Counted from the stretch's first letter, positions 7,883 through 15,959 are shown. The stretch is 32,456 nt of DNA from Clostridium sp. (GCF_021443865.1 NZ_JABUTB010000004.1:1-32456), one strand, 5' to 3'. Program-made: numbers and translations. The notes: generated from the sequence alone by a model not told the origin.

Positions 7883-7903
7883 TAACAACATTTTTCTAAA
7901 ACA
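7883..7903 (-). repeat. right terminal inverted repeat of the IS1595-like element
   Basis: Exact reverse complement of 6643-6663. Just outside it, 7908-7930 holds two copies of the self-complementary octamer CATATATG separated by seven bases. Confidence 0.85.
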
Positions 7904-7963
7904 CAGTCATATATGGTTACAACATATATGTGTGTAGTTATTAACCGTTGTTTATGTAAATAA

Positions 7964-7987
7964 AAAACTCAGCTAATGCTGAGTTTT
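7964..7987 (-). terminator. terminator after feoB
   Basis: A 10-bp stem (AAAACTCAGC/GCTGAGTTTT) with a TAAT loop is followed on the minus strand by TTTATTTACAT. It lies 25 bases beyond the feoB stop and closes the feoAB transcript. Confidence 0.85.
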
Positions 7988-8012
7988 AAAGTAATTCCAA
8001 ATTCATACTAAT

Positions 8013-9887
8013 TTATTGGTGTACTGCTTCTTTAACATCTTCCTTATTAAAATACTTAACTAAAAGCAAGATTCCTAAGGATACTATTCCTAAGAATATT
8101 AAGAATTGTATTATATATGAAAGAGTCATATCACCAGTTACTAGAGTGGCTATGAATCTAAATAAGTATGCTACAACCCAAGCTAGTACAAATTGATATA
8201 TAACTGATATATACATCATCTTACTTCCATATTCTTTCTTCATAACGCTTATTACAGCAAAGCATGGTGTATATAATGAAACAAATACTAAGAAACTTAA
8301 GGCTGTTATTGAAGTAAACATAGTTGGTAAAACTACTGCTAAATCTCCATATACTATTTCCATTGTTCCAATTATTACTTCCTTAGCTGCAAGTCCAGTA
8401 AGTATTGATACCCCTGCTTCCCAGCCACCAAAACCTAATGGTTTAAATATAGGTGATAAAAGACCTCCGAATTTTGCTAAGAAACTAGTATTTATTTCTT
8501 CTGTAAATCCATTCATATTGAAATATGTTAAGAACCAAACTACTATTGATACTGCAAATATTAGTGTTCCTGCTCTTATTATAAATCCTTTAGATTTATC
8601 CCAAGCATTGATAATTATATTCTTAAAACTTGGTAATTTATATTCTGGAAGTTCTAATATAAATGGTTGTTCATCCTTTTTAAATAATGTATTTTTAAAT
8701 AATAATCCAACTAAAATAGCTACAATAATTCCTAATAAATAAAGTCCCATTACTACAAGTTCTTGATTTGATACGAAAAATATTGATGCAAATAAAGCAT
8801 AAACAGGTAGTCTAGCTCCACAAGTTACAAGTGGTGCTAATAAAGCTGTCATCTTTCTATCTTTTTCACTTTCTAAAGTTCTAGTTGCCATTATTGCTGG
8901 TGCTGAACATCCAAATCCCATTATCATCGGAATAAACGCCTTACCAGATAACCCAATTTTTCTCATTATTCTATCCATAAGGAAGGCTATTCTTGACATA
9001 TATCCACAATCTTCAAGGAATGATATTCCTATGAAAAGTGAAAATACTATTGGGAAGAAAACTATAACTCCTCCAACTCCAGCTACTATTCCATCAATTA
9101 TTAGAGACTTAAACCAGTGTGATGAATTTACAAGTAAGCCTTCTATTATTGGTGTAAATGTATCTGCTACAAAAGCATCTAAAATATCTGCTAGAGGTTG
9201 TCCGAACCAATTGAAAGTAAATTTAAATATTATAAGAAGGGCAATTAAAAATACTGGGTATGCCAGTATTGGATTTAATACTACCTTATCTATTTTTTCT
9301 CCTATGTAATTTGTTTTTCCATCACCTTTAGATGATTCCTTTATTAAATTAGCTATATAAGAATAAGCTTCATTCTCATCACTGAAATTTACATTATAGT
9401 TTGGATTAAATTTTCTTGCTTTGTCTATATCTTCTACTATATTATCTAATCCTTTTTTATTTTTAGCTGATATTGGTAAAATTGATACTCCTAGTTTTTC
9501 CCCTAGAATTGCTGTATCTATGTCAAGTCCTCTTTTAGTAGCTATATCCATCATATTTAATAGTACTAAAATAGGCTTATTAAATTGCATTAATTGTGTT
9601 GTAAGATATAAATTTCTTTCTAAGTTTGTAGCATCTACTACATTTATTATTAAATCAACTTCTTCATTTTCTAAATATGCTCTTGATACTTTTTCTTCGT
9701 TTGAATATGTGTCCATTGCATAAATACCAGGTAAATCTACAATTTTTATATCTTTATTTATAAATCCGTACTTTTTGTCTATAGTTACTCCTGCCCAATT
9801 TCCAACATATTGTTTTGATCCAGTTAGTGCATTAAATACTGTGGTTTTTCCTGTATTAGGGTTACCTACTAATGCTACATTTATCAT
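8013..9887 (-). CDS. feoB: ferrous iron transport protein B
   Basis: Membrane transporter for Fe(II) with an N-terminal GTPase. From the chosen start it is 624 residues: G1 GNPNTGKT at 8-15, G3 DLPG at 51-54, G4 NMMD at 111-114. A helical linker is followed by about eight membrane segments from residue 205 with Gate-domain motifs (PMIMGFGCSAPAIMATRTL, and LYTPCFAVISVMKKEYG near the C-terminus). The conserved cysteines in GFGCSAPA, TCGARLP and YTPC are present. A GTG at 9896 opens the frame slightly earlier, but it overlaps the AAGGAG; ATG 9887 lies eight bases after that site and gives the usual MINVALVGNPN start. It follows feoA by 12 bases in one operon. The length is in the compact FeoB range, with no sign of truncation. 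Confidence 0.96.
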   Translation of the reverse strand: MINVALVGNPNTGKTTVFNALTGSKQYVGNWAGVTIDKKYGFINKDIKIVDLPGIYAMDTYSNEEKVSRAYLENEEVDLIINVVDATNLERNLYLTTQLMQFNKPILVLLNMMDIATKRGLDIDTAILGEKLGVSILPISAKNKKGLDNIVEDIDKARKFNPNYNVNFSDENEAYSYIANLIKESSKGDGKTNYIGEKIDKVVLNPILAYPVFLIALLIIFKFTFNWFGQPLADILDAFVADTFTPIIEGLLVNSSHWFKSLIIDGIVAGVGGVIVFFPIVFSLFIGISFLEDCGYMSRIAFLMDRIMRKIGLSGKAFIPMIMGFGCSAPAIMATRTLESEKDRKMTALLAPLVTCGARLPVYALFASIFFVSNQELVVMGLYLLGIIVAILVGLLFKNTLFKKDEQPFILELPEYKLPSFKNIIINAWDKSKGFIIRAGTLIFAVSIVVWFLTYFNMNGFTEEINTSFLAKFGGLLSPIFKPLGFGGWEAGVSILTGLAAKEVIIGTMEIVYGDLAVVLPTMFTSITALSFLVFVSLYTPCFAVISVMKKEYGSKMMYISVIYQFVLAWVVAYLFRFIATLVTGDMTLSYIIQFLIFLGIVSLGILLLVKYFNKEDVKEAVHQ

Positions 9888-9899
9888 ATTCCCCACTCC

Positions 9900-10121
9900 T
9901 TAAACATTTAAATATATGTTTTTTGCATCATTTTTTCTAATCGCTAAATCAAAACCTCTAAATGATATTACTATTGGATCACCTAATGGTGCTACTAACT
10001 TTACCTTTACTTGTGTCCCCTTTACACATCCTAATGCCTTAAGTCTTTTAGCTAATTTAGGGTCTCCTTCTATATCTCTTACAATTCCAGTTTGACCTAC
10101 TTTCATATTGAATATTGTCAT
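9900..10121 (-). CDS. feoA: ferrous iron transport protein A
   Basis: A 73-residue SH3-like protein of the FeoA family, with MKVGQTGIVRDIEGD at the start, LAKRLKALGCVKGTQVKV in the middle and PLGDPIVISFRGFDLAIRKNDAKNIYL at the end, all typical. FeoA is a small cytosolic partner needed for FeoB activity. ATG 10121 follows GGGGGAAG. It is the first gene of feoAB, behind a near-consensus promoter overlapped by a Fur-type site, so iron repression is expected. Confidence 0.94.
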   Translation of the reverse strand: MTIFNMKVGQTGIVRDIEGDPKLAKRLKALGCVKGTQVKVKLVAPLGDPIVISFRGFDLAIRKNDAKNIYLNV

Positions 10122-10154
10122 ACATCTTCCCCCTATATGTTCCTTCTATTTACA

Positions 10155-10182
10155 ATTATAGTTAATTGAAATTGATTGTCAA
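10155..10182 (-). promoter_or_regulatory. feoAB promoter with overlapping Fur box
   Basis: On the minus strand TTGACA (10177-10182), a 16-base spacer and TATAAT (10155-10160) make a perfect-hexamer sigma-A promoter. The spacer and -35 coincide with TGACAATCAATTTCA (10167-10181), which matches the 7-1-7 Fur pattern TGATAAT-N-ATTATCA at 11 of 14 positions. Fur-iron binding there would block RNA polymerase. Confidence 0.78.
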
Positions 10183-10230
10183 TAACTCTCGATAAGTTTT
10201 TTCGTTGTGTTGTGAACTTTTTAGCAATTT

Positions 10231-10260
10231 TAAAGGAGCTACTGAAAAGTAGCTCCTTTA
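10231..10260 (-). terminator. terminator between the small membrane protein gene and feoA
   Basis: A perfect 13-bp stem (TAAAGGAGCTACT/AGTAGCTCCTTTA) closes a 4-base loop. The minus-strand tail is TTTAAAATTG and the plus-strand tail CTTAATATTT, so the U-tract is short. It lies eight bases past the stop of the small membrane protein. Confidence 0.75.
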
Positions 10261-10268
10261 CTTAATAT

Positions 10269-10478
10269 TTATATTCCAATAATTTCACAAATTACTGACA
10301 AAACAGATGAATTTATAATCCACATAATAACAATTATGAATGTAGGTACATTATCAATATTTACATCAAATATGGTAAATATAAAGGCTACAGACACAAG
10401 TCCTAAAATAGTACTTAGAATAGCCCCAAATGATGATATCCCTTTCCTTCCATCATTATTCCAATCATGTATAGCCAT
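10269..10478 (-). CDS. small two-segment membrane protein, unknown
   Basis: A 69-residue protein starting MAIHDWNNDGRKG. Two hydrophobic segments follow: SSFGAILSTILGLVSVAFIF (about 16-35) and VPTFIIVIMWIINSSVLSVI (about 44-63). The N-terminal DWNNDG resembles a DxNxDG calcium-loop motif, but it is too short to claim binding. The frame is open to 10601, but the ATG at 10478 is preceded by GGAGGGG (10484-10490) and gives a sensible membrane protein, while the upstream part is hydrophilic junk without a ribosome site. Terminators flank it on both sides, so it is probably a single-gene unit. I do not recognise the family. Confidence 0.7.
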   Translation of the reverse strand: MAIHDWNNDGRKGISSFGAILSTILGLVSVAFIFTIFDVNIDNVPTFIIVIMWIINSSVLSVICEIIGI

Positions 10479-10569
10479 AAAATCCCCTCCAATCCAACTT
10501 ATAGAAAACAACTTATTAATTTTAGTGTAATTCCCTGGTTTTTTAGTGTCAATTTTCATAAAAGCAAAA

Positions 10570-10610
10570 AAATTAAGTTTGTACCTTATATTGGAATACA
10601 AACTTAATTT
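10570..10610 (-). terminator. terminator after the metallophosphoesterase gene
   Basis: A perfect 14-bp stem (AAATTAAGTTTGTA with its complement at 10597-10610) and a 13-base loop are followed on the minus strand by TTTTTTGC. It lies 22 bases past the metallophosphoesterase stop and ends the fliK-like operon. Confidence 0.88.
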
Positions 10611-10632
10611 ATATTTTATTCTTACAATATTA

Positions 10633-11319
10633 CTATAATATTCTTATTGGATCAAAATTTAAGTAATCACAGGATGTAATAATATACTCTACACCTTCAT
10701 GTTCTCCATTAAATGCAGATCCTAAAGCTGGACCATGAAGATGTCCATATATAACTTTTTCTACACCATACTCCTTAAATATTTCAGTAAAGGCTGAAGC
10801 CTCTATCTTTTCATTAATAGGCGGATAATGAATCATTACTATGAATTTATTAAATCCAGCTTCTTTTGCCTTATCTAAAGATAATCTAAGTCTAATTATT
10901 TCTCTATTAAATATCTTTTTATCTTTTTCTGTAAATCTATCGCTACCTTCTAGTATCCATCCTCTAGAACCACAAATAGCATAATCTTCATAGCTATAAA
11001 AATTATTTTGAAGAAATTTAGTATTTTCATACATACTATTTAGCTTGGAAATTCCGCTCCACCAATAATCATGATTTCCCTTTGATATAATTTTTTTACC
11101 AGGTAAATCATTTATCCAATCTAAATCTGCTTTACTATCACTAGACTTCATAGACCAAGATATATCTCCTGCTATAAGTACAGTATCTTCTTCTTTTATT
11201 TTACTAATCCAGTTTTCCTTAATCTTTTCATCATGCTTAATCCATTTCTCTCCAAATATGTCCATTGGTTTATCTGTTGTAAAAGCAAGATGAAGATCTG
11301 AAATAGCGTATAAAGCCAT
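10633..11319 (-). CDS. calcineurin-like metallophosphoesterase
   Basis: A 228-residue cytoplasmic protein with the complete two-metal phosphoesterase set: D8-L-H10, G-D52, G-N82-H83-D84, H164 in MIHYPP, and G-H193-L-H195. The N-terminal MALYAISDLHLAF and the C-terminal ITSCDYLNFDPIRI match a Firmicute branch of unassigned phosphoesterases; substrate unknown. ATG 11319 follows AAGGTGA. It is nine bases downstream of the FlhB-like gene in the same transcript, which ends at the hairpin at 10570-10610. Confidence 0.9.
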   Translation of the reverse strand: MALYAISDLHLAFTTDKPMDIFGEKWIKHDEKIKENWISKIKEEDTVLIAGDISWSMKSSDSKADLDWINDLPGKKIISKGNHDYWWSGISKLNSMYENTKFLQNNFYSYEDYAICGSRGWILEGSDRFTEKDKKIFNREIIRLRLSLDKAKEAGFNKFIVMIHYPPINEKIEASAFTEIFKEYGVEKVIYGHLHGPALGSAFNGEHEGVEYIITSCDYLNFDPIRIL

Positions 11320-11328
11320 TTAATCTAC

Positions 11329-11592
11329 TCACCTTTCTATTATTCTATCTAAATCTGTTACATAAGCAATTATATGTGCTACTGCTTCATATAGGTCTGT
11401 TGGTATGCTTTCTCCTATATCAACATTACAAAGCAGCTCTGTCAATTCCTTATTATACACTATTGGGACATCATTTTCTTCTGCTTTTTCTATTATTTTA
11501 TCTGCTATATAGCCCATACCACTAGCAGTTACAATAGGTGCTACTATATTTTCTTCATATTTTAAGGCTGCAGCTCTTTTTCTTCCTTTCAT
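11329..11592 (-). CDS. FlhB C-terminal-domain-like protein
   Basis: An 87-residue stand-alone homologue of the cytoplasmic C-terminal domain of FlhB, the flagellar export switch. It has RKRAAALKYEENIVAPIVTASGMGYIADKIIEKAEENDVPI, matching the region just after the FlhB autocleavage site. The NPTH cleavage motif itself is absent (KYEEN at the corresponding place), and there are no membrane segments. B. subtilis YlqH is the known comparison. AGGAGG lies just before ATG 11592. It is sandwiched between the FliK-like and metallophosphoesterase genes, with no flagellar cluster in the window, so a flagellar role cannot be assumed. Confidence 0.85.
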   Translation of the reverse strand: MKGRKRAAALKYEENIVAPIVTASGMGYIADKIIEKAEENDVPIVYNKELTELLCNVDIGESIPTDLYEAVAHIIAYVTDLDRIIER

Positions 11593-11616
11593 ATACCTTT
11601 TCCTCCTGGTATAAAC

Positions 11617-13605
11617 TTATACCCTCCTATCTATAGCAGTTCCAGAATCAGGATTGAAGAAGGCTCTACATGTTGCTAGTGATACTTCCTCTTCCTTTTT
11701 AGATACATTAATATCAACTAAAAATCCCATAGATTCAATATTATAAGCTAATTTATTCTTTGCCATATCTATTATTTTAACATATCTGTCTTCACATTTT
11801 AAATCAACATTTATTTTTTTATCTAAAACCTTCATATATCCATCTACTATGCCTAGGTTTTTAGTATCTATAGTTATTACCATCTTTATATTGGTACTAT
11901 CAATTTTCTTACTATATTGCCTCTTATCCTTTACTATTATCTTACATGGATACTCCTGTTCCCTTATGTTAATTGGAATATCCGCATAATAATATTCAGA
12001 ACTTATCTTATTAAAGACTTTTATTTCATTTATATTATTTTTAATTATGTCTAATATTTTTTCTGGAACACTTCCTTCATTTTTTAATACTGTAATTAAA
12101 TCTTTGATTATTTCTTTGCTTGTTTCTCCAGCTTTATTAATAGAATTTTTTACAATATCCTTTGTAGCCAAATTTATATCATTATTAGCCTTACTCTCTA
12201 TATTAGTAATAATCTCACTATTCTTTATCTTTTCAGCTTCTAAAGAATTTCTTATTACATTTCCTTCAGTTGGCTTTTCCTTATCAATGATTTCTTGATA
12301 TTTTAAGTTTATCCCATCTTTTAATTTTGTAAACTCTTCTTCAGTTAGGGTTATATTTTTCCCCATAGTTCTTGATAATAATGTTTCAACTTCTGACTTA
12401 GTAAACTCTAAGGTTTCTGTTATACCATGCTCTAAGTTATTACTTTTATTTATATATTCACTAAAATCATCCTTCGGAATAACTTGTCCTATTTCTCTGT
12501 ATTCTAGTATTAATGATTTTAAACTTTCTATAAATTCCTCTGGCTTTAAAGTATTAATTAAATTAAAGCTTTTATCAAATTCACTACTAGTAAACTCTTG
12601 CCTTCTATTTATTAATATATCTTTTAAGTCAACATTAATATAGTCCTCTGTTTGCCCAGAGATAGATTTCAATAAAGAAAGCAAACTTATTTTTGGAGTA
12701 GAACCTTCTGTTTTTTGATAAGCATCACTACCTATTTTATTATTAATATTATTATCTTGAGTGATTTTAACATCTTGATTTTCAACATTTCTTTCGGTAA
12801 TTATTTCTTTACTATTAATTTTAGTACTTATATTATCCTTTAAGGAGTTATTGTCTATAGAATTATCATTTATAGTATTAGCTTCTGCTCCTTCTTTAAT
12901 TTCTGGTAAAGAAGCACTAATATCCTCTAATATCATTGAAATATTATTTTCATTTTTAAATATTGCCTTATATCCTAATATATTTTCTTTATTTAAATCT
13001 ATATTATTCTCAAATAAAACTAAAATATCTGCCTTTGATAATGTCTTTAGTTCATTAAAGAATTCCATTAATGTAGTTTTTATCTTATTTCCCTCTACAC
13101 TATTTTCATCTATATTATTACTTAATAGATACTTAGCTATAAATTCATTAGCTTCCTTTGGATTTTCTTGTAGCTTGTCCAAAAACTGAATTAAGCCCTT
13201 TACTTCTCTAATATTTTCTTTTGTAAGAGGAATATTAAACTTAATCATATCCTTAAGTAAACTAATATCATCGCTACTTAATCCTTCTTTTAGTATGATT
13301 TCATTAAATTCCCCTTGTGAAAGTTTAGCTTCCCTTCCATTTGAAGCTACAATCTTAAGCTTTAGTTTGCCATCTTCAAAGCCATCTACTTGGAACCTAT
13401 GAAAGCCATTACCTAAAGAATCTAAATCTCCTTCTATTTCAGCTTGAAACTCCCAACCGTCTATTAACTTTATAGTAGCTTCATCACTACCTTCTTTTTT
13501 TACTATTTTCCCAGAAAACTTTTCACCAATATCGAAGGTAAGTTTACTAGATATTTTCTTATTATTAACATTATAGCTATTCCCTATATTAAATATCCCT
13601 GGCAT
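11617..13605 (-). CDS. FliK-like protein
   Basis: A 662-residue acidic protein rich in Asn, Lys, Glu and Ile. The first 110 residues are mostly beta (GEKFSGKIVKKEGSDEATIKLIDGWEFQAEIEG). A long low-complexity middle (about 200-500) follows. The last 110 residues resemble the FliK/Flg_hook C-terminal domain (MVITIDTKNLGIVDGYMKVLDKKINVDLKCEDRYVKIIDMAKNKLAYNIESMGF). FliK sets hook length and interacts with the FlhB C-terminal domain; a FlhB-C-like gene lies 24 bases downstream, as in the B. subtilis ylqG-ylqH pair. ATG 13605 follows GGGGTGG. No signal peptide. The family call rests on the C-terminal pattern and the neighbour. Confidence 0.68.
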   Translation of the reverse strand: MPGIFNIGNSYNVNNKKISSKLTFDIGEKFSGKIVKKEGSDEATIKLIDGWEFQAEIEGDLDSLGNGFHRFQVDGFEDGKLKLKIVASNGREAKLSQGEFNEIILKEGLSSDDISLLKDMIKFNIPLTKENIREVKGLIQFLDKLQENPKEANEFIAKYLLSNNIDENSVEGNKIKTTLMEFFNELKTLSKADILVLFENNIDLNKENILGYKAIFKNENNISMILEDISASLPEIKEGAEANTINDNSIDNNSLKDNISTKINSKEIITERNVENQDVKITQDNNINNKIGSDAYQKTEGSTPKISLLSLLKSISGQTEDYINVDLKDILINRRQEFTSSEFDKSFNLINTLKPEEFIESLKSLILEYREIGQVIPKDDFSEYINKSNNLEHGITETLEFTKSEVETLLSRTMGKNITLTEEEFTKLKDGINLKYQEIIDKEKPTEGNVIRNSLEAEKIKNSEIITNIESKANNDINLATKDIVKNSINKAGETSKEIIKDLITVLKNEGSVPEKILDIIKNNINEIKVFNKISSEYYYADIPINIREQEYPCKIIVKDKRQYSKKIDSTNIKMVITIDTKNLGIVDGYMKVLDKKINVDLKCEDRYVKIIDMAKNKLAYNIESMGFLVDINVSKKEEEVSLATCRAFFNPDSGTAIDRRV

Positions 13606-13653
13606 ATTACCACCCCGTATACCTTTCTAATTATTTATAATATCGAGTACTTT

Positions 13654-13681
13654 CAAAGTTTTCTTGATAGAAAGGACTTTG
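13654..13681. promoter_or_regulatory. hairpin in the divergent gap between the FliK-like and lipoprotein genes
   Basis: CAAAGT and ACTTTG enclose TTTCT and AGAAA with a TGAT loop and a two-G bulge: an 11-bp stem. Neither side has a U-tract, so it is probably not a terminator; it may be an operator or a leader structure. No convincing promoter hexamers were found nearby. Confidence 0.4.
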
Positions 13682-13764
13682 GAAATAACTTGGAAACATA
13701 ATTATTATCTTTAGAAATTTCTTCAGAGTATTATTAAATTATAGAAATCATGGAGGATATCAAA

Positions 13765-14832
13765 ATGAAAAAAGGACTTATACAAAATTTATTATTTATA
13801 TTTATTATTTCTACTTCATTAACACTTATATCCTGTAATAATAGTTCTAAAAAAATTACTGTAAGTGAAAACACTGAAGACTTAGTTTCTTTAGAAGAAA
13901 CTGAAATTATAAAAGCTATAAATACTGGTGAAAAACTTTTAGATGAAAATAAATTTATAGAAGGAAAGGAATACTTTAATAAAGCCATTGCATTAGAAAA
14001 AGACAATAAAGATACCTATTTGAGAATCAAGGATAAATATCTTTCTCTAAACAAACCTGACGAAGCTTATAACATTATTAAAACTGCAATTTCAAATAAT
14101 GTTGATATTGTAAATATGAGATTGTTATTAAAAGAAATTTCATCTAAATTTGAAGTTATTAAAATATCAAACTCTATTTATCAAAACAGTAGTTATGCTC
14201 TTCCAAAAGAAGTAACTATTGATCTTTATGATACATCAATGTCCATTCCAGTGACTTGGAATAATGAAAAAGTGGATACTAACAATATAGGTACTTTTAT
14301 CTATGAAGGATATAACGACGACTATGGAAGAAAAATAATAGTAAACGTAACTGTTATAGAAAATGTTTATGATAAACAAATAGGTTCTATAAAAAAAATT
14401 TATTCTTCTAATGGTAAAACCTATATAGATGTAGATTTAGTTGAATTTTATTCAGGCACAGAAGCTGCATTACCAGAGGCAATTAAAGATAATAAAGCAC
14501 CTATTAATGAAAATGGAGAATACTTTCTTCCTAATGCAACTTATATAAGAAATAACTATAGTAAATTAACAACTTATGAAGTATCAAATAACTGTACCTT
14601 TCTAATATTGCCAGAAGATTACTTTCTACTAGGATATCCTTTAGAAGATACTGAAAACTTTACACCTCTTAGTCCAGTGCCATTTAACAACTTTAAAGAA
14701 TTTATAACTACCAGTAACAAAATATTCTTAGAATCATATGAGGATGATGTAATGACTGATAGAGGAACCTTGTGTTGGATTGAAATAAAAAATGGTGTTG
14801 CTATTTCAATTTATAGACAACATACAGCTTAA
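13765..14832 (+). CDS. lipoprotein with TPR, Ig-like and conserved C-terminal domain (copy 1)
   Basis: A 355-residue surface lipoprotein. The signal peptide ends in the lipobox LISC with Cys24. Residues 45-110 resemble one or two TPR-type helix pairs (GEKLLDENKFIEGKEYFNKAIALEKDNKD). Residues 135-200 form an Ig-like Big_4-type fold (YALPKEVTIDLYDTSMSIPVTWNNEKVDTNNIGTFIYEG). The last 145 residues form a domain with IDVDLVEFYSGTEAALPEA, YIRNNYSKLTTYEVSNNC, and an ending CWIEIKNGVAISIYRQHTA. That pattern recurs at the C-terminus of Firmicute surface proteins ending in EQYLP-like tails; its function is unknown. The frame opens at ATG 13750, but GGAGG at 13752-13756 selects ATG 13765. The next gene is a paralogue. 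Confidence 0.85.
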   Translation: MKKGLIQNLLFIFIISTSLTLISCNNSSKKITVSENTEDLVSLEETEIIKAINTGEKLLDENKFIEGKEYFNKAIALEKDNKDTYLRIKDKYLSLNKPDEAYNIIKTAISNNVDIVNMRLLLKEISSKFEVIKISNSIYQNSSYALPKEVTIDLYDTSMSIPVTWNNEKVDTNNIGTFIYEGYNDDYGRKIIVNVTVIENVYDKQIGSIKKIYSSNGKTYIDVDLVEFYSGTEAALPEAIKDNKAPINENGEYFLPNATYIRNNYSKLTTYEVSNNCTFLILPEDYFLLGYPLEDTENFTPLSPVPFNNFKEFITTSNKIFLESYEDDVMTDRGTLCWIEIKNGVAISIYRQHTA

Positions 14833-14872
14833 ATTTTTATAATAAATAACTTTATTCAAAGGAGAGACAATA

Positions 14873-15952
14873 ATGAAAAAAGCAATTAAATTAGAACTTA
14901 TATTTTTCATTCTTATTATAACTACATCTCTAATCTCCTGTGTTGATTCAACAAAGAAGGTTACAGTATCAAATAATACTAAAGAAGAAATCTTGGTAGA
15001 AGAAAATATATCTAAAGAACTTATTACTAATGGGAAGAAACTTCTTGCAGATGGAAAATATGAAGAAGCTATGGCTAACTATAATAAAGCCATTGAATTA
15101 GATAAAGGAAATAAAGATTTATATTTAGAAATCAAGGATATTTTTTTAGAAGCTAATAGACTTGATGATGCTTACTTTGTCACCAAAGAAGCTATCTCTA
15201 ATAATGTAGATATTGATAGTATGAAGGAAATAGCAAAGAATATATCAGAAAAACTTGAAGTAATAAAAATAGATGATAAAGTTGAACAAGATTCAGAATA
15301 CTCTCTTCCTAAAAAGGTAAATACAACTATAAATGGAAAATCTATTTCTCTACCAATAAAGTGGGACACTTCTAAAGTAGATACAAGCAAACCAGGAGTC
15401 TTTGAATATTACGGTTATAATGAAGAGTTTGGTAGAAAAGTTCAAGTTACTTTAACAGTATTAGAATCAACTTATGATAAGCAAATAGGATCTATTAAAA
15501 ACATCTATACCATTGATGGAAAGACTTATCTAGATGTTGATTTAGTTGAGTTTTATTTAGGAAGAGAAATATCTTTAAACGAAGCTCTTAAGGATAATTT
15601 AGATCTTCCAGTTAACGATAATGGTATCCCTTATGTTCCTGATGGTTATTATATTAGAAATCATTATAGTAAAATAACTACCTATGAAGTATCAGATAAT
15701 TGTGCTTTCCAACTATTGCATCACGATTTTGTTGAGTTTTTAGGCATAAACACTATTTATCCAGGTAACTCATCCATAACTATTACAGCTTCATTTGAAG
15801 AATTTAAAAATTATATTAATTTAAGTAATCCTCTGGATGTAGGTGATTTAAATATAACCACTGATAAGCCAATTACCCATAGAGAAACCTTATGTTGGAT
15901 AGAGTTAAGAAATAATGTTGCATACTCCATCTATAGACAATATACTCCTTAA
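14873..15952 (+). CDS. lipoprotein paralogue (copy 2)
   Basis: A 359-residue paralogue of the preceding gene with the same order: signal peptide and lipobox SLISC (Cys23), TPR-like pair (GKKLLADGKYEEAMANYNKAIELDKGNKD), Ig-like domain (YSLPKKVNTTINGKSISLPIKWDTSKVDTSKPGVFEYYG) and the conserved C-terminal domain (LDVDLVEFYLGREISLNEALKD to CWIELRNNVAYSIYRQYTP). Divergence is greatest in the 25 residues after the lipobox and in the loop before the last strands, while both ends of the C-terminal domain are conserved. ATG 14873 follows AAAGGAGAGA. The 40-base gap to copy 1 has no terminator, so the pair is one transcript. It arose by tandem duplication. Confidence 0.86.
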   Translation: MKKAIKLELIFFILIITTSLISCVDSTKKVTVSNNTKEEILVEENISKELITNGKKLLADGKYEEAMANYNKAIELDKGNKDLYLEIKDIFLEANRLDDAYFVTKEAISNNVDIDSMKEIAKNISEKLEVIKIDDKVEQDSEYSLPKKVNTTINGKSISLPIKWDTSKVDTSKPGVFEYYGYNEEFGRKVQVTLTVLESTYDKQIGSIKNIYTIDGKTYLDVDLVEFYLGREISLNEALKDNLDLPVNDNGIPYVPDGYYIRNHYSKITTYEVSDNCAFQLLHHDFVEFLGINTIYPGNSSITITASFEEFKNYINLSNPLDVGDLNITTDKPITHRETLCWIELRNNVAYSIYRQYTP

Positions 15953-15959
15953 TTGATAA

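Larger units (their letters stand above)
6643..7903 (+). mobile_element. IS1595-like insertion element with intact ends
   Basis: A 1,261-bp element bounded by 21-bp perfect inverted repeats (6643-6663 and 7883-7903; core GTTTTAGAAAAATGTTGTTA). Outside the repeats similarity falls to scattered matches (GTGTCT against GACTGT). No 8-bp target duplication is visible, so the exact ends may lie a few bases further out or have drifted. It holds one gene, the IS1595-type transposase-like protein, and no passenger. It lies in the gap between the DUF454 and feoB genes and interrupts no recognisable gene. Confidence 0.78.

Noticed and set aside
10479..10601. N-terminal extension of the small membrane protein to 110 residues
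   Set aside because: No ribosome site at the upstream ATG, while GGAGGGG sits properly before ATG 10478. The extension includes the terminator region of the neighbouring transcript.
13734..14006. 90-codon minus-strand ORF at the start of the first lipoprotein
   Set aside because: It is antisense to a frame with GGAGG, signal peptide and lipobox, and shows only the hydrophobic pattern expected from a complement of A/T-rich coding sequence.
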